This document shows, piece by piece, positions 61,896-64,000 of a DNA stretch of 64,000 nucleotides. Every line of letters starts with the position of its first letter. Within the stretch, counting starts at the first letter, position 1. The DNA comes from JAVXGM01 sp036657395 (lineage in GTDB: Bacteria > Bacillota > Clostridia > Peptostreptococcales > Anaerovoracaceae): the NCBI GenBank assembly GCA_036657395.1, contig JAVXGM010000002.1, forward strand, positions 1 through 64,000, given 5' to 3'. The translations under genes and the position numbers were made by a program. The notes under the pieces were generated by a model. It did no database searches. It saw only the letters and a list, made by a program, of their open reading frames with translations, and was not told the DNA's origin.

Positions 61896-63386
61896 ATGGA
61901 AAAGTATGTTATGGCATTAGATCAAGGGACTACTAGTTCAAGATGTATCTTATATGATAAAGAAGGCAAAATCGTCAGTGGGGCTCAGAAGGAATTCAAA
62001 CAAATTTATCCACAGACTGGCTGGGTGGAGCATGATCCTATGGAAATCTGGTCGACTCAAATGGGAGTTGTCCAAGAGGCAATACTAAAAATCGATGCTA
62101 CATACAAAAATATTGACACTATAGGAATTACTAATCAGCGTGAGACTACAGTAGTTTGGGAGAAGAGTACAGGAAAGCCAATATGTAATGCTATCGTTTG
62201 GCAGTGCAGAAGAACGGCAAGCTACTGTGATAAATTAAGAGCAAATGGTTTTACGGACATGATTCGTGAAAAAACGGGTTTGCTCTTAGATGCATATTTT
62301 TCCGCAACAAAGTTGGCATGGATTTTAGACAATGTAGATGGTGCTAGGGAAAAGGCAGAAGCCGGAGATTTGCTCTTTGGCACAGTTGAAACTTGGTTGA
62401 TTTGGAAATTAACAGGGGACAAGCTTCATATTACCGACTACTCAAATGCCTCAAGAACCATGTTGTTTAATATTAACACTTTGACTTGGGATGAAGAACT
62501 TTTAGAACTTTTTCAAATTCCTAGATCCATGTTGCCAGAGGTGCATCCTTCAAGTGAAATATATGGAATTAGCGACCCCAAATTATTTGGAGGCGAAATT
62601 ACTATTTCTGGTATTGCAGGAGATCAACAAGCCGCATTGTTTGGGCAAACATGCTTCAAACCGGGAGAAGGAAAGAATACTTTTGGGACAGGCTGTTTTA
62701 TGTTAATGAATACAGGAGAGAAGCCAGTTTTTTCACAAAATGGACTTTTGACTACTATTGCCTGGGTAATTGATGGAAAAGTGACTTATGCATTAGAAGG
62801 TTCGATCTTCGTTGCTGGGGCTGCAATTCAGTGGCTTAGAGATGAACTTGGTATTTTAGAAAAAGCCTCAGATTCAGAAAGGATGGCTAAGGCAGTAGAG
62901 GATAGCAATGGTGTCTACATAGTCCCTGCATTTGTAGGTCTTGGAGCTCCACATTGGGATCCATATGCTCGTGGTGCTATGTTTGGACTCACTCGAGGAG
63001 CCAACAGAAATCATGTTGTAAGAGCTACCTTAGAATCATTAGCCTATCAGACCTATGACTTGTTACAGGTAATGGCTAAAGATACAGGCATTGAAACACC
63101 TTTATTAAAGGTGGACGGAGGGGCCTCTACCAACAACTTTTTATTACAATTCCTAGCAGATGTGCTAGACAAAGAAGTTCAGCGGCCAAGATGCGTAGAG
63201 ACCACATCGCTGGGTGCTGCATATCTTGCAGGACTTGCTACAGGGTATTGGAAAGACAAAGAGGACATTATTGAGAATTGTCATATTGATAGAATATTTA
63301 AGCCGGATATTAAGGATTATAAGCGAAAGGAGATTTTGGATGGTTGGGAAAGTGCAGTAAAAGCAACACTTAGCTGGTCCAAATAG
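61896..63386 (+). CDS. glpK: Glycerol kinase
   Basis: 496-residue FGGY kinase that phosphorylates glycerol to glycerol 3-phosphate. Signature segments: LDQGTTSSRCIL at the start, TNQRETTVVW, ASRTMLFNI, GIAGDQQAALFGQ and KVDGGASTNNFLLQF. Length is normal. AAGGTG lies 5 nt before the ATG. No glpF or glpD is next to it in the window. Confidence 0.97.
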   Translation: MEKYVMALDQGTTSSRCILYDKEGKIVSGAQKEFKQIYPQTGWVEHDPMEIWSTQMGVVQEAILKIDATYKNIDTIGITNQRETTVVWEKSTGKPICNAIVWQCRRTASYCDKLRANGFTDMIREKTGLLLDAYFSATKLAWILDNVDGAREKAEAGDLLFGTVETWLIWKLTGDKLHITDYSNASRTMLFNINTLTWDEELLELFQIPRSMLPEVHPSSEIYGISDPKLFGGEITISGIAGDQQAALFGQTCFKPGEGKNTFGTGCFMLMNTGEKPVFSQNGLLTTIAWVIDGKVTYALEGSIFVAGAAIQWLRDELGILEKASDSERMAKAVEDSNGVYIVPAFVGLGAPHWDPYARGAMFGLTRGANRNHVVRATLESLAYQTYDLLQVMAKDTGIETPLLKVDGGASTNNFLLQFLADVLDKEVQRPRCVETTSLGAAYLAGLATGYWKDKEDIIENCHIDRIFKPDIKDYKRKEILDGWESAVKATLSWSK

Positions 63387-63395
63387 AGGTGAATT

Positions 63396-64000
63396 ATGAC
63401 AACAGAAACACTTAGTGGAAAACAGCAAGCAAAAGAACGAAGCTATTTTTTTGATACATTTAGAGGGTTGTTGATTTGGACAATTCCTATATCACATTTT
63501 ACAATGGTAGGAGGACATTATACATCAGACTCCTTTGGGGGAGTAGTATATATAACTATTAATGTATTTGTAATGCAAGCATTCGTTTTTCTGTCTGGAT
63601 ATTTTTCTAAAAAGCCAGACAGAGCACGACAAACTGCATTTAAAACATTCCTATTTCCATATATACTTTTAGTCCCTTTTTTCTATGGAGTAAGATATTT
63701 AATAAATGGGGGTGCCCATTTGACTTGGGTTGATCCACCCTTGGCACTTTGGTATCTAGTCGCTCTTTTCCTCTATAGATACTTCTTAGTTGATATGGTT
63801 AAAAGTAAATACATACTTCAAATTACCATTATAGTTTACCTTATTGCAGGTCTTATACCTTGGCTTGATGAAACCTTTTCAATAGGAAGAGTAGTTTCAT
63901 ATCTACCCTTTTTCATGCTAGGTTATTTCTGCCAAAAAGAACATATTGGAAAGATTCAAAGTTTGAAAAACTGGCATTGCGCAGTCTTAGGCGTAGTTCT
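63396..64000 (+). CDS. Acyltransferase 3 family membrane protein, 3' truncated
   Basis: The first 201 codons of a gene cut by the right edge. After a short hydrophilic lead, YFFDTFRGLLIWTIPISHF is the start of the acyltransferase 3 family (FD..RG....I...H), followed by AFVFLSGYFSKK and further membrane segments (at least six visible). Such proteins transfer acyl groups to surface sugars or polymers; some are uncharacterised fucose 4-O-acetylase-like proteins. AGAGGTG lies 5 nt before the ATG, 9 nt after glpK, so co-transcription is possible. Confidence 0.8.
   Translation, partial: MTTETLSGKQQAKERSYFFDTFRGLLIWTIPISHFTMVGGHYTSDSFGGVVYITINVFVMQAFVFLSGYFSKKPDRARQTAFKTFLFPYILLVPFFYGVRYLINGGAHLTWVDPPLALWYLVALFLYRYFLVDMVKSKYILQITIIVYLIAGLIPWLDETFSIGRVVSYLPFFMLGYFCQKEHIGKIQSLKNWHCAVLGVV

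Noticed and set aside
1..64000. tRNA genes, IS elements, phage genes, integrase or attachment sites
   Set aside because: Looked for T-loop-like GTTCRANTC segments in cloverleaf context and for transposase or integrase motifs on both strands; none convincing.

Overview
The window is AT-rich DNA from a spore-forming member of the Clostridia. Sporulation is shown by gpr, spoIIP and two Cys-rich genes that sit behind sigma-K-like promoters. Bacillota ancestry is shown by the dgt-dnaG-rpoD-trmK-nif3 order, strong GGAGG ribosome sites, many intrinsic terminators and an RNase P RNA. A tandem 2-hydroxyacyl-CoA dehydratase activase homologue, amino-acid permeases and sortase-type surface proteins fit an amino-acid-fermenting anaerobe. 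I cannot name the genus. No tRNA, rRNA, phage, IS element or CRISPR array was seen.

Layout. 1-2525: 3' part of a BspA-type leucine-rich-repeat wall protein. 2700-3731: DUF975 membrane protein and a Cys-rich small-domain protein. 3844-10315: a same-strand run of P-loop ATPase, D-aspartate ligase-like ATP-grasp enzyme, aspartate racemase, Lys-type MurE, ClC channel and flavodoxin; the three central genes look like a module for L-Lys (or Orn)-D-Asp peptidoglycan cross-links. 10343-16891: two amino-acid permeases, a histidine kinase with an extracellular solute-binding domain and an NtrC-family activator, preceded by phased palindromes and a sigma-54-like promoter. This looks like a self-contained sense-and-import circuit. 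16906-20478 (minus strand): rluA-type synthase, nadK, pepF. 20573-22246: murI, an unknown gene and a Cys-rich miniprotein. 22328-28918: DUF378, a RarD-type transporter, a YkvI-metallohydrolase fusion, a Cys-rich spore-coat-like gene (minus), a small membrane protein, an M16 peptidase and dut. 29194-36339: phosphate transport pair, dgt-like gene, dnaG, rpoD, trmK, nif3. 36463-36811: rnpB. 36889-37743: two small membrane proteins.

37857-48725 is one 3622-residue SpaA/Cna-B-type adhesin, about a sixth of the window, with an unusual sorting signal. Then come a MATE exporter, a Cys-motif protein (minus), the 1422-residue activase fusion, yebC, a probable 6S RNA, rpsT (minus), gpr, spoIIP, a 62-residue membrane protein, lepA, hemW, glpK and the start of an acyltransferase cut by the right edge.

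Best candidates for new biology are the sigma-54 circuit with its phased GGAAATnAATTTCC sites, the D-Asp wall module with a MurE lacking the usual specificity motif, the permease-like/metallo-beta-lactamase fusion, and the two Cys-rich genes with perfect sigma-K promoter matches. All functional statements come from reading the sequence; no searches were run.
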